DNA from: Rhizobium leguminosarum bv. trifolii WSM2297 | GTDB taxonomy: Bacteria; Pseudomonadota; Alphaproteobacteria; Rhizobiales; Rhizobiaceae | DNA length: 39,707 bases | Direction: 5' to 3' | Assembly: GCF_000271845.1 (NCBI RefSeq) | Contig: NZ_JH719395.1 | Location: 492,218-531,924, forward strand | Shown: in pieces, positions 20,612 to 28,716 of the stretch | Layout: every line of letters begins with the position of its first letter | How positions within the stretch are numbered: the first letter of the stretch is position 1 | The notes under the pieces: generated by a model | Told to the model about the DNA's origin: nothing | The model's input: only the letters and a program-made list of their open reading frames with translations | Databases searched by the model: none | Made by a program: the position numbers and the translations under genes

Positions 20612-20943
20612 TTATAGGTCTCGCCGAGCTGCTTCAGCCGCTCGTCATAGGCAGCCTTGATACAGACGGCATCCGCCGCGCATTCCTGTCGTTTCTTCAG
20701 CCAAGCGGTCTGCTCGTCCTGCAATGTCCCGCGCGAGCCCATCGCCAGCAGACCGGAGAGCAGTTCGAAGGTCGTCACCATTTTCACGTCGGCATCGTTG
20801 AGCGCGCGGTTGTCGCAGATCGTCTTTTCGTCCGGCTTCAATTCCTTGGCATCGCAGTCGAAGCTTGCCGCCATAGCCATATCCGACGCGAACATCGAAA
20901 TCGCAAAACCAAAACCCATCATCACCGCTCTTGCCGTCATCAT
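20590..20943 (-). CDS. Secreted LprI-like (DUF1311) protein
   Basis: A 117-residue exported protein. An N-terminal signal peptide (about residues 1-26, ending AMA-A) is followed by a small domain with four cysteines in the pattern FDC...ICDN...RQEC...VCIKAAYDERL and the segment LQDEQTAWLKKRQEC, typical of the LprI/DUF1311 family. One member, LprI of Mycobacterium tuberculosis, inhibits lysozyme; most members are uncharacterised and no inhibitor activity is claimed here. Two adjacent ATG codons (20943 and 20940) are possible starts. It lies 21 bp downstream of the DUF1232 gene and could share its transcript. Confidence 0.75.
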   Translation of the reverse strand: MMTARAVMMGFGFAISMFASDMAMAASFDCDAKELKPDEKTICDNRALNDADVKMVTTFELLSGLLAMGSRGTLQDEQTAWLKKRQECAADAVCIKAAYDERLKQLGETYKNINRPL

Positions 20944-20964
20944 TCCTATCCCTGTTACTTCCGG

Positions 20965-21345
20965 TCAAACCAGTTTGCGCAATGCCAGAGCCAGGAAGAT
21001 GATGCAGGCAAGCCAGACGGCAAGGATGAAGATCAGTCCGGCCCGGCCGGAAGGGCGCTCGATGCATCTTGCCGCCTCGGCACGAAGCTCGCTCATCACC
21101 TCAACCGGGACAAGGCGCGTCGCCAGCAGGATGCCAAGCGGCACGATCAGCAGATCGTCGAGATAGCCGAGCACGGGAATGAAATCGGGGATGAGATCGA
21201 CGGGTGACAGCGCATACGCGGCAACGGCGCCAGCCACCGCTTTCGCATACCAGGGCACGCGCCGGTCGCTGGCTGCAAGCCATAGGGCGACGATGTCACG
21301 CTTCAGTGACTTCGCCCAGATTTTGGCTTTTGATATCAGTTGCAT
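20965..21345 (-). CDS. YkvA/DUF1232 family membrane protein
   Basis: A 126-residue membrane protein with the DUF1232 core DRRVPWYAKAVAGAVAAYALSPVDLIPDFIPVLGYLDDLLIVPLGI near residues 27-73, including the highly conserved SPVDLIPDFIPVLG. A second hydrophobic segment (about 102-122) forms a C-terminal membrane anchor. The function of the family is unknown. It is transcribed away from the RIME element and the protease gene, and towards the LprI-like gene. Confidence 0.85.
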   Translation of the reverse strand: MQLISKAKIWAKSLKRDIVALWLAASDRRVPWYAKAVAGAVAAYALSPVDLIPDFIPVLGYLDDLLIVPLGILLATRLVPVEVMSELRAEAARCIERPSGRAGLIFILAVWLACIIFLALALRKLV

Positions 21346-21454
21346 GGCGGGTCTTCCTGAATCGAATTCACAAATGCTTCAAGCAAAGTCTCGAAGGCCT
21401 CAGCCTGCCTTATTCTTCCATGCTTCCGCCCTCTTTCCTTTCTAGCGTCGGGCA

Positions 21455-21565
21455 GAACAGGATGATTTTAGGCTGGTTCGGCCTAAAATCTGAATCCTGT
21501 TCGCAACTAAATAGTTGGAGCATGATGTCGTCCGAAAACCGCTCACACTTTTCGGCATCATGCTC
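21455..21565. repeat. Rhizobium intergenic mosaic element (RIME-type double palindrome)
   Basis: Two large inverted repeats stand side by side. Palindrome 1: GAACAGGAT + GATTTTAGGC (21455-21473) against GCCTAAAATC (21481-21490) and ATCCTGTTC (21494-21502), with a 3-nt asymmetry. Palindrome 2: GAGCATGATG (21518-21527) against CATCATGCTC (21556-21565), with an inner stem CCGAAAA (21532-21538) / TTTTCGG (21549-21555). The 111-bp size and double-palindrome form match RIME1-type repeats known only from Rhizobiaceae. It lies in the promoter region of the DegP-like gene, ending 37 bp before its ATG. Confidence 0.85.
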
Positions 21566-21602
21566 TAAAAGCGTTGCTCAAGAGGATTCAAAAGGGATAA
21601 TC

Positions 21603-23006
21603 ATGCAAGGCCTGTTCAAACACGCCTCCGTTTCGCTGCTCGCTCTGATACTGCTTCTGCCGGCCGCGGCTTACGCGCAGACGGCAAAGACGGTGCCCGA
21701 GAGCCAGATGCAGATGCAGCTCTCCTTCGCGCCGCTCGTCAAGCAGACGTCGGGCGCCGTCGTCAATGTCTATGCGGAGAAGACCGTCCAGCGGCAGTCG
21801 CCCTTTGCCGGCGACCCCTTCTTCGAGCAGTTCTTCGGCCAGCAGATGCCGAACCGTTCGGAGAAGCAGTCCTCGCTCGGCTCCGGCGTCATCGTCGAGG
21901 CGAATGGCACCGTCGTCACCAACAATCACGTCGTCGAAGGCGCCGACGACATCAAGGTGGCGCTGTCGGACGGCCGCGAATTCCCCTGCAAGGTGGTGCT
22001 GCGCGATGACCGCGTCGACCTCGCCGTGTTGAAGATCGATACCAAGGAGAGCTTTCCGACATTGCCGATCGGCAATTCCGATGCCGTCGAGGTCGGCGAT
22101 CTCGTTCTGGCGATCGGCAATCCCTTCGGCGTCGGCCAGACAGTGACGAGCGGCATCGTCTCGGCACTTGCCCGCAACCAGGTGGTCAGGAACGAGTTCG
22201 GCTTCTTCATCCAGACCGATGCCTCGATCAATCCCGGCAATTCCGGCGGCGCCTTGATGAACATGAAAGGCGAACTGATCGGCATCAACACGGCGATCTT
22301 CTCGCGCGGCGGCGGTTCGAACGGCATCGGCTTTGCCATTCCCGCCAATCTGGTCAAAGTCTTCCTCGCCTCGGCCGATGCCGGCGTCAAAACCTTCGAG
22401 CGGCCCTATGTCGGCGCGAGCTTCGATGCCGTGACGTCTGAGGTGGCCGAAGCGCTGGGGCTCAACAAGGCTCGCGGCGCGCTGGTCGTCAAAGTTTCGG
22501 AAGGCGGACCGGCGGCCAAGGCCGGATTGAAGGCCGGCGAAATCGTCACCGCCGTCGACGGCATATCTGTCGAACATCCGGATGCGCTGCTCTACCGTCT
22601 GACGACGGCCGGTCTCGGCAAATCGGTCAAGCTCACCGTCATCGAGAATGGCCGCGAGGAGCAACTGCCGCTGACGCTCGATCGCGCCCCGGAAACCTCG
22701 CCGCGCGACCAGCGCACGATCGGTGGACGCACTCCCTTCAGTGGCGCCGTCGTCGAGAACCTGTCGCCGCGGGTCGCCGACGAGCTGCGCATGCCGCCGG
22801 AATCGGCAGGCGTCGTCGTCTCCGAGGTGAAGGAGGATTCGCCGGCCGCCCGTCTCGGTTTCGAGCCGAAGGATATCATCGTCTCGATCAACGGCACCGA
22901 TGTGAAGTCGACCAGCGAACTGTCCCAAATCGCTGACAGCGACCCCGGCCTCTGGCGGGTCGAGATCGAGCGCGACGGTCAGCGCATCCGGCAGTTCTTC
23001 CGATGA
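21603..23006 (+). CDS. Periplasmic DegP/DegQ-type serine protease
   Basis: A Do-family protease/chaperone that degrades misfolded envelope proteins. The 467-residue precursor has a signal peptide (about 1-26, AYA-Q), a trypsin-like domain with catalytic His109 (VVTNNHVVEGA), Asp139 (DDRVDLAVLKI) and Ser214 (NPGNSGGAL), and two PDZ domains (about 270-350 and 385-465). The ATG at 21603 follows AAAAGGGA; the frame is open far upstream through the RIME and the opposite gene, which is not coding. Rhizobia have several Do proteases, so degP versus degQ is left open. It overlaps rarA by 4 bases (ATGA). Confidence 0.95.
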   Translation: MQGLFKHASVSLLALILLLPAAAYAQTAKTVPESQMQMQLSFAPLVKQTSGAVVNVYAEKTVQRQSPFAGDPFFEQFFGQQMPNRSEKQSSLGSGVIVEANGTVVTNNHVVEGADDIKVALSDGREFPCKVVLRDDRVDLAVLKIDTKESFPTLPIGNSDAVEVGDLVLAIGNPFGVGQTVTSGIVSALARNQVVRNEFGFFIQTDASINPGNSGGALMNMKGELIGINTAIFSRGGGSNGIGFAIPANLVKVFLASADAGVKTFERPYVGASFDAVTSEVAEALGLNKARGALVVKVSEGGPAAKAGLKAGEIVTAVDGISVEHPDALLYRLTTAGLGKSVKLTVIENGREEQLPLTLDRAPETSPRDQRTIGGRTPFSGAVVENLSPRVADELRMPPESAGVVVSEVKEDSPAARLGFEPKDIIVSINGTDVKSTSELSQIADSDPGLWRVEIERDGQRIRQFFR

Positions 23007-24319
23007 GCAACGATCTCTTCGCGCCGCGTGTTCCGGAGGAGGTGGCCGCCAGGCGGCCGCTTGCCGATCGGCTGCGGCCGAAGACGCTCGCCGATGTCAC
23101 TGGTCAGGAGCATCTGACCGGTGAAGACGGCGTCTTGAAAAGGATGATCGAAAGCGGCTCGCTTGGCTCGATGATCTTCTGGGGGCCGCCCGGCACCGGC
23201 AAAACGACGGTCGCGCGGCTGCTGTCGGGCGAGGCGGGGCTGGCCTTCGAACAGATATCGGCGATCTTTTCCGGCGTCGCCGATCTGAAGAAGGTGTTCG
23301 AGACGGCCCGTCTGCGGCGAATGGATGGCCGCCAGACGCTGCTCTTCGTGGATGAGATCCATCGTTTCAACCGCGCCCAGCAGGACAGTTTCCTGCCGGT
23401 CATGGAGGATGGCACCGTCATCCTCGTCGGCGCCACCACCGAAAACCCGTCCTTCGAGCTCAACGCCGCTCTACTGTCGCGCGCCCGCGTGCTGACCTTC
23501 AAGTCGCATGACGAGGAGAGCCTGGAGGAACTGCTGAAGCGCGCCGAGGCGATCGAGCAAAAGCCGCTGCCCCTGACGGAGGAAGCACGTGTCAGCCTGG
23601 TCCGCATGGCCGATGGTGACGGTCGCGCGGTGCTGACGCTTGCCGAAGAGGTCTGGCGCGCCGCCCGCGAGGGCGAAAGTTTCGACACCGAAGGCCTAAC
23701 GCGCATCGTCCAGCGTCGCGCTCCGGTCTATGACAAGGCGCAGGATGGCCATTACAATCTGATCTCGGCACTGCACAAGTCCGTGCGGGGTTCGGATCCG
23801 GATGCCGCGCTTTATTATCTCGCCCGCATGTTCGATGCCGGCGAGGATCCGCTCTATCTCGGCCGGCGGCTGGTGCGCATGGCGGTGGAGGATATCGGCC
23901 TTGCCGATCCGCAGGCGCTGGTGATCTGCAATGCCGCCAAGGATGCCTATGAGTATCTCGGCTCCCCGGAGGGCGAACTAGCCCTGGCCCAGGCCTGCGT
24001 CTATCTCGCCACCGCGCCGAAATCGAATGCCGTCTACACCGCCTTCAAGGCGGCAAGCCAGGCCGCCAAGCAAAACGGCTCGCTGCTGCCGCCCAAGCAT
24101 ATCCTCAATGCGCCGACCAAGCTGATGAAGGGCGAAGGTTACGGCGACGGTTACCGTTACGACCACGATGAGCCCGACGCCTTTTCCGGCCAGGATTATT
24201 TCCCAGAGAAGATGGGCCGGCAGACCTTCTACGATCCGCCGGAGCGCGGCTTCGAGCGCGATATCCGCAAGCGGCTGGAATGGTGGGACAAACTTCGCAG
24301 GGAGCGCAATCCGCGCTGA
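23003..24319 (+). CDS. rarA: Replication-associated recombination protein A (RarA/MgsA)
   Basis: RarA is an AAA+ ATPase of the clamp-loader clade (Mgs1/WRNIP1 family) that acts at stalled replication forks and binds SSB. The 438-residue product has Walker A GPPGTGKTT (61-69), Walker B LLFVDEIH (113-120), the sensor region GATTENPSFELNAALLSRARVL (about 144-165) and the C-terminal tetramerisation domain (LVRMAVEDIGLADPQAL, SKAACQ-like segment YTAFKAASQAAKQ). It starts inside the end of the protease gene (ATGA), implying translational coupling. Confidence 0.96.
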   Translation: MSNDLFAPRVPEEVAARRPLADRLRPKTLADVTGQEHLTGEDGVLKRMIESGSLGSMIFWGPPGTGKTTVARLLSGEAGLAFEQISAIFSGVADLKKVFETARLRRMDGRQTLLFVDEIHRFNRAQQDSFLPVMEDGTVILVGATTENPSFELNAALLSRARVLTFKSHDEESLEELLKRAEAIEQKPLPLTEEARVSLVRMADGDGRAVLTLAEEVWRAAREGESFDTEGLTRIVQRRAPVYDKAQDGHYNLISALHKSVRGSDPDAALYYLARMFDAGEDPLYLGRRLVRMAVEDIGLADPQALVICNAAKDAYEYLGSPEGELALAQACVYLATAPKSNAVYTAFKAASQAAKQNGSLLPPKHILNAPTKLMKGEGYGDGYRYDHDEPDAFSGQDYFPEKMGRQTFYDPPERGFERDIRKRLEWWDKLRRERNPR

Positions 24320-24353
24320 CGCCTCTCGGCTTGTCCTATTTAGCGAACCGGGC

Positions 24354-25028
24354 TCAGCCGCCAAGCGCGATCGCGATTGCGACCAGAAGCAATCCGAGAC
24401 CAGTCATCGTCATCCCGGCATACAAGGGCCTGCCTCCTGAGAACCTCGCCCAGGCATAGCCCGTCACAAACAGCAGCATGATGAGAAACAGGTTGCTGGT
24501 TCTCAGCGCAAGGTGTGCATTGTCAATGAGAAGGAGGGGCATAACGGCCGGAATGGAGGTGGCCGAGACCAGGACGAAGACCGCGATTGCGGCCAACAGA
24601 TCACCTTTCGACAGCGACACCTTCACAGGATCGGCCCGGCCTGCGAGCGTCAGGAGTGATCGATAGAGTGCCTCCGCATCGGCGCCCTTTGCGGAGAACG
24701 GTGCTTTTTCAATCGGAAATTCCTTCGCGATCACCATGAGCGCCGTCGATTCGGATTTGGCGGCTTTGACCTGCCGAAAAAGCCGAAGCCGCCTGCTTTT
24801 GTAAAACGTCGCTCCCAGATAGAACAAGACGGCGTCGATGATCCCCCAGGCGACATTGCAGCCGATCGTTGCGACAATCAGATCGTCGACATTCAACCCT
24901 TCTTTTTCAAAAACCAGCCTCGAACCGACCGTCAATGTCAGCGCCATGATCAATCCGAAAAGGACTTCACCGAGCGCATCGCCAGGATCAATGATGTTGG
25001 TGATACGTCCGATCAGGTTCGAAGTCAT
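24354..25028 (-). CDS. Predicted VIT1/CCC1-like membrane protein
   Basis: A 224-residue inner-membrane protein. Hydrophobic segments lie near residues 17-35, 47-65, 137-158, 168-188 and 198-222. The order DALGEVLFGLIMALTLTVG at the N-terminus, a soluble charged middle, and SATSIPAVMPLLLIDNAHLALRTSN...GYAWARFSGGRPLYAG at the C-terminus resembles the VIT/CCC1 (iron/manganese transporter-like) fold, but with a shorter central part, and no transport activity can be claimed. The ATG at 25028 follows GGAAG on the minus strand; an in-frame ATG 30 codons upstream adds a low-complexity stretch and is less likely. Confidence 0.6.
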   Translation of the reverse strand: MTSNLIGRITNIIDPGDALGEVLFGLIMALTLTVGSRLVFEKEGLNVDDLIVATIGCNVAWGIIDAVLFYLGATFYKSRRLRLFRQVKAAKSESTALMVIAKEFPIEKAPFSAKGADAEALYRSLLTLAGRADPVKVSLSKGDLLAAIAVFVLVSATSIPAVMPLLLIDNAHLALRTSNLFLIMLLFVTGYAWARFSGGRPLYAGMTMTGLGLLLVAIAIALGG

Positions 25029-25192
25029 GAACTGCTTCCGACGTGATGAAGCAACCGGTGGCGCCGCGGCGCGGGTCCTTGCGACCGTGACTGTGATCGA
25101 CTTGGCAGCCGGATTCATTGATCGTGATCAAAGGTCAGGACGATCGGGCGTGTCGTGTCACGGTTTTCGTAGAAACAGCGGTGCTGTAAAGC

Positions 25193-25504
25193 TCAGGAGG
25201 TGCGCGGCGTCTTCTGATTTGGCGGCCCGGCGATCACCTTGACGGAAGAGTCCGCCAGCCCGTGATGGCCTTCCATATCGACGACGATATGCCAATGGCC
25301 GCTTTCCGGAACGGCGATCTTGATCGGCGATTTGCGCGCCACGCCACCGATATACTTGAAATCGAGAACCTCGGTGAAGCGCTGGAAATTCGGCGCTGTC
25401 ATCAGCCGAACATTGTTCACCGCATTCAACGACACCTCGACGATCGTTCCGGCGCGTTGTTCCTTGAGATCGTAATGGGTGAAGCGGAAGTTCGGTTTCG
25501 GCAT
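25193..25504 (-). CDS. DUF1883 domain protein
   Basis: A 103-residue soluble protein matching the DUF1883 family: NFRFTHYDLKEQRAGTIVEVSLNAVNNVRLMTAPNFQRF at residues 4-42 and SPIKIAVPESGHWHIVVDMEGHHGLADSSVKVI at 59-91. Proteins of this family are beta-rich and of unknown function, and some members carry a C-terminal TIR domain; none is present here. The ribosome binding site is weak. It lies 165 bp upstream of the VIT-like gene on the same strand and could be co-transcribed with it. Confidence 0.75.
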   Translation of the reverse strand: MPKPNFRFTHYDLKEQRAGTIVEVSLNAVNNVRLMTAPNFQRFTEVLDFKYIGGVARKSPIKIAVPESGHWHIVVDMEGHHGLADSSVKVIAGPPNQKTPRTS

Positions 25505-25672
25505 CGGTCTCGTTGTGTCTGAAGTCTCTGCGACGAGATTTTACCAGTATGCCGGTTAAGGAAAAGTTGGAAATCGATCTGAAGGCCCGATCGGAGAAAT
25601 TTCGAAGCGCATTGTCGGAAAAGCCTGGGCGCCGCCGTCCTTGCGATATTCAAGCAAAAACGGAGCAAGGAC

Positions 25673-26614
25673 ATGTCGAAGATGAGGCTGATTTCGATGA
25701 TCGCAACCGCTGCCGCATTGCTGGCGGCGCCCGATATGGCAGGCGCCGGTGGCGCGGCTGGTATCGAGGAAAAGGTGGTCGCACCGATCGTCAGGAAGGG
25801 AAGTCTGCCGGTCAACGGCATCGACTATTATTACGAGGTCCGCGGCGAGGGCGAACCGCTGCTGCTGCTTCACGGCGGCCTCGGGCAGATCGAGATGTTT
25901 GCGCCAGTCATGCCTGTTTTCACCGATCACCGGCAGGTGATCGCCGTCGACCTGCAGGGGCATGGCCGCACGCCGCTCGGCAAGCGGCCGATCGACCTTG
26001 CGGCAATCGGCGCTGATCTTGCGATCCTGGTGAAGCAGCTCGGTTACGACAAGCTCGACGTCTTCGGTTATTCCTTCGGCGGCGGGGTGGCGCTGAACAT
26101 GGCGGCGAACGCCCCCGACCAGGTACGCCGCCTGGTGATCCTCTCGGCGCCCTATGCGCAGAACGGCTTCTTCCCGGAGATGCTGCCGCAGCAGGCGGCC
26201 GTCGGCGCCGGCATGGCCGAGATGATGAAGGACACGCCGATGTTCATCTCCTATAAGGCGGTGGCGCCCGACGTTTCTGAATTTCCGAAGCTGCTCGACG
26301 CCATGGGTGCGCTGATGCGCGAACCCAAGGATTATAGCGATGCCGTCGCCAGGCTCACCATGCCTGTCATGCTGATCTACGGCGATGCCGACATGATCCG
26401 CCCCGAGCATATGATCGACTTCTACCACAAGCTCGGCGGCGGCCTGCGCGATGCCGGCTGGATGCGCGAGAACATGTCGAAGAACCGTCTGGCGATTCTG
26501 CCCGATCTCACCCACTACGAGACCTTCGCTTCGCCGCTGATGGCGAATGTAGCGATGAATTTCCTTGACGGCGGCGGCAAGGCGCCGAACTGGGCCGAGC
26601 AGGTTGGGAAATAA
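25673..26614 (+). CDS. Secreted alpha/beta hydrolase
   Basis: A 313-residue alpha/beta hydrolase of the AB_hydrolase_1 type with an N-terminal signal sequence (about residues 1-25). The oxyanion region LLLLHGGLG (63-71), DLQGHGRT (93-100), the nucleophile elbow GYSFGG with Ser134, a candidate acid in YGDADMIRPEH and the histidine of DLTHYETF (about 283) form a complete triad. The export signal suggests a periplasmic esterase, lipase or similar; the substrate is unknown. GGAGCAAGGA precedes the ATG. It stands alone and converges on panE. Confidence 0.85.
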   Translation: MSKMRLISMIATAAALLAAPDMAGAGGAAGIEEKVVAPIVRKGSLPVNGIDYYYEVRGEGEPLLLLHGGLGQIEMFAPVMPVFTDHRQVIAVDLQGHGRTPLGKRPIDLAAIGADLAILVKQLGYDKLDVFGYSFGGGVALNMAANAPDQVRRLVILSAPYAQNGFFPEMLPQQAAVGAGMAEMMKDTPMFISYKAVAPDVSEFPKLLDAMGALMREPKDYSDAVARLTMPVMLIYGDADMIRPEHMIDFYHKLGGGLRDAGWMRENMSKNRLAILPDLTHYETFASPLMANVAMNFLDGGGKAPNWAEQVGK

Positions 26615-26616
26615 GC

Positions 26617-26647
26617 GAGAGCGGCCGGATTTATCCCGGCCGCTCTC
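26617..26647. terminator. Hairpin between convergent hydrolase and PanE-like genes
   Basis: GAGAGCGGCCGG (26617-26628) pairs perfectly with CCGGCCGCTCTC (26636-26647) around a 7-nt loop. The 12-bp GC-rich stem lies between the two convergent stop codons. There is no good T-run on either strand, so it may stop transcription inefficiently or mainly protect mRNA 3' ends. Confidence 0.6.
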
Positions 26648-26654
26648 TCCCGCA

Positions 26655-27659
26655 TCAGCTGCCGCGCCGGTTTTCCCGGTCCAACTGCGTCACCAGCGCC
26701 AGGATGGTTTCCGATACCGGGGTCGGCACGGCAGTCAGGCGTCCGAGCGCCACCAGCATGCCGACCAGCGGCGTGATTTCGAGCGGCTTGCCGCCGATCA
26801 GATCCTGCAGCATTGATGTCCGAACGCCGCCGATATGGCGCGATTGCTCCAGCCGCTGCTCGACTGTCATAGCGAAATGCGCGCCGAGTGCATCGCCGAC
26901 CGCGCGCACTTCCTTCATGACTTTGCTGACCATGTCCATCAGCGCTGGGTCCGCCAGGATGTCTGTCATCAGCGCCCGGGTCAGAGCGCTGATCGGGTTG
27001 AAGGCGGCGTTGCCCATCAACTTGCTCCAGATTTCGCTGCGGATTTCCGGCGTGGTTGTAATGCTGAGATCGGCGCCGGTCAGCACCGCTGCTATGGCCT
27101 CCAGATCGGCAGACATTTCGCCGGAGGGCTCGCCGAGCACGAAGCGGCCTTTGTGGGAAAGCTGGATCTCACCCGGGTTGACCACCTCAGCGCCTTGATA
27201 GGCCACGCAGCCAATCACCCGCTCCGGCCCGATCAGCCGCCAAATCCTGCCGCCTGGATCGAGTTCGTCGAGCTGCAGTTCCGCATGCCGGCTATTGGTA
27301 TCGCGATGGAAATACCACCACGGAATGCCGTTGAGGATCATGACGACACGGGTGCCCTGCTTCAGGAGACCGGCGATTCCCTCGGCGGCGGCCGCCAACT
27401 GATGCCCCTTGAGACCGGTGATGACGAGGTCCTGCGGCGGCAATGTCTTTGGATCGTCGGTCGCCGTCAGGCGAACGTTGAGCGGCGTTTCCGCATCGGC
27501 TTCGCGCAGGCTGAGACCATGCCTGCGGATGGCGTCGAGATGCGCCCCCCGCGCGACGACAGAGATGGTGGTGTCGTTTCCGGCTCTGCGGGCGAGCTTG
27601 GCGGCAATAGCGCCGCCGAGGGCGCCGGCGCCATAGATAGAGATGGTTTTTATCGACAT
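26655..27659 (-). CDS. panE: 2-dehydropantoate 2-reductase family protein
   Basis: Ketopantoate reductases reduce 2-dehydropantoate to pantoate with NADPH in coenzyme A synthesis. The 334-residue product has the Rossmann motif GAGALGGAIAAKL (residues 9-21) and the family's C-terminal helical domain with the KLMGNAAFNPISALTRA segment holding the active-site lysine and the asparagine. The ATG at 27659 (MSIKTISIYGAG) is preceded by GAGG at 6 bases. Bacteria often carry several ApbA/PanE paralogues, so this one may act on another 2-keto acid; the symbol is given by family. Confidence 0.7.
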   Translation of the reverse strand: MSIKTISIYGAGALGGAIAAKLARRAGNDTTISVVARGAHLDAIRRHGLSLREADAETPLNVRLTATDDPKTLPPQDLVITGLKGHQLAAAAEGIAGLLKQGTRVVMILNGIPWWYFHRDTNSRHAELQLDELDPGGRIWRLIGPERVIGCVAYQGAEVVNPGEIQLSHKGRFVLGEPSGEMSADLEAIAAVLTGADLSITTTPEIRSEIWSKLMGNAAFNPISALTRALMTDILADPALMDMVSKVMKEVRAVGDALGAHFAMTVEQRLEQSRHIGGVRTSMLQDLIGGKPLEITPLVGMLVALGRLTAVPTPVSETILALVTQLDRENRRGS

Positions 27660-27736
27660 GCATCGCCTCTTCATAGTCGTGGTCGAACCTAGACTTAGGT
27701 CATCCCCAGCATAAGGCGAATGTTGATTTTGCCGCT

Positions 27737-28588
27737 TCAGACCGAGACCGTTGCCTCGCTCGGAAAATCCGTCGACAAAGCAAGCTCACGCCAGGCGGCT
27801 AGTTCCTTTTCGACGCTGGCATGCTGCGCCTCGATCATCGCCACCGTATCGCTGCCGAACGGCATGCGTAGCGGCGGGTTGGCCGAATTGACCATCGTCA
27901 CGATGCCGGCAGCGAGTCTGGCGGGGTCGCCGGGCTGGGCATGATTGGCGTCGGCGGCGAAATTGCGCATGTTGCCGGCCGGCGTGCCTTCGTAATCGGC
28001 AATGGAGGCCGGGCTGATCGCCAGCGACGTGTCGGCGAGGAAGTCGGTGCGGAAGAAGCCGGGCTCGACGATCGTCACCTTGATGCCGAAGGGTTCGAGT
28101 TCGGCCGCCATCGATTCGGACAGGCCTTCGACGGCAAATTTCGTCGAACCGTAGATGCCCCAGCCCGGATAGCCGAAGTAACCGCCGATCGAGGAGAAGT
28201 TCAGCACGTGGCCGGAACGCTGGCGGCGCATATAAGGCAGCACCGCGCGCGTCACCTTCAGCAGGCCGAATACATTCGTGGCATAGAGTTTTTCGATCTC
28301 TTCGGCGGTGGCTTCCTCGACGGCGCCGAGCAGGCCGTAGCCGGCATTGTTGGCGAGAACGTCGATGCGTCCGAAGCGGGCGACGCCGGCAGCCGCGGCC
28401 TCTTTTGCCTGTGCCTCGTTGGTGACGTCGAGGGCGACGGCGAGCAGGTTCGGATGATCGCCGAACTGCTCGGTCACGGTCTTCGGGTTGCGGGCGGTGG
28501 CGATGACGGCATCGCCGGCGGCGAGGGCTTCCGTGGTCATCAGCGCGCCGAAGCCGCGGGATGCACCGGTGATGAACCAGACTTTCAT
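27737..28588 (-). CDS. Short-chain dehydrogenase/reductase
   Basis: A 283-residue classical SDR oxidoreductase: cofactor motif TGASRGFG (residues 7-14), NNAGYG near 85-90, the catalytic serine in NFSSIGGYFG and the YxxxK pair in IYGSTKFAVEG (about 150-160). Asn-Pro after ATAR at the end of beta-2 favours NADP(H). Members of this subgroup are annotated simply as SDR oxidoreductases; the substrate is unknown. AAGGAA precedes the ATG. It is divergent from the LysR gene at 28717, and such pairs are often regulator and target. Confidence 0.85.
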   Translation of the reverse strand: MKVWFITGASRGFGALMTTEALAAGDAVIATARNPKTVTEQFGDHPNLLAVALDVTNEAQAKEAAAAGVARFGRIDVLANNAGYGLLGAVEEATAEEIEKLYATNVFGLLKVTRAVLPYMRRQRSGHVLNFSSIGGYFGYPGWGIYGSTKFAVEGLSESMAAELEPFGIKVTIVEPGFFRTDFLADTSLAISPASIADYEGTPAGNMRNFAADANHAQPGDPARLAAGIVTMVNSANPPLRMPFGSDTVAMIEAQHASVEKELAAWRELALSTDFPSEATVSV

Positions 28589-28671
28589 GACGAATTCCTT
28601 TCGGGCTGTTTATCTCGCTTGCGCCGCATCTCTGTGCCGACGGGGTGAATTTGACCGAAAATCCGATGATG

Positions 28672-28687
28672 TATAAGATTTGTTATA
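28672..28687. promoter_or_regulatory. Candidate operator in the SDR / LysR divergent promoter
   Basis: TATAA (28672-28676), GATTTG, TTATA (28683-28687): a perfect inverted repeat with 5-bp arms and a 6-bp centre, lying 30 bp before the LysR ATG and 84 bp from the SDR start. The size and place fit a LysR-type binding site, although it does not match the T-N11-A core exactly. The AT-rich arms could also serve as -10 elements. Confidence 0.45.
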
Positions 28688-28716
28688 ATCGAAACTATGA
28701 TGAGCGTAATTCAGCA

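Noticed and set aside
21204..21602. Upstream extension of the DegP-like protease to 600 residues
   Set aside because: It would run through the opposite DUF1232 gene and the RIME and bury the signal peptide inside the protein.
21588..22928. 446-codon minus-strand open frame opposite the protease gene
   Set aside because: Antisense shadow of a gene with a complete catalytic triad and PDZ domains.
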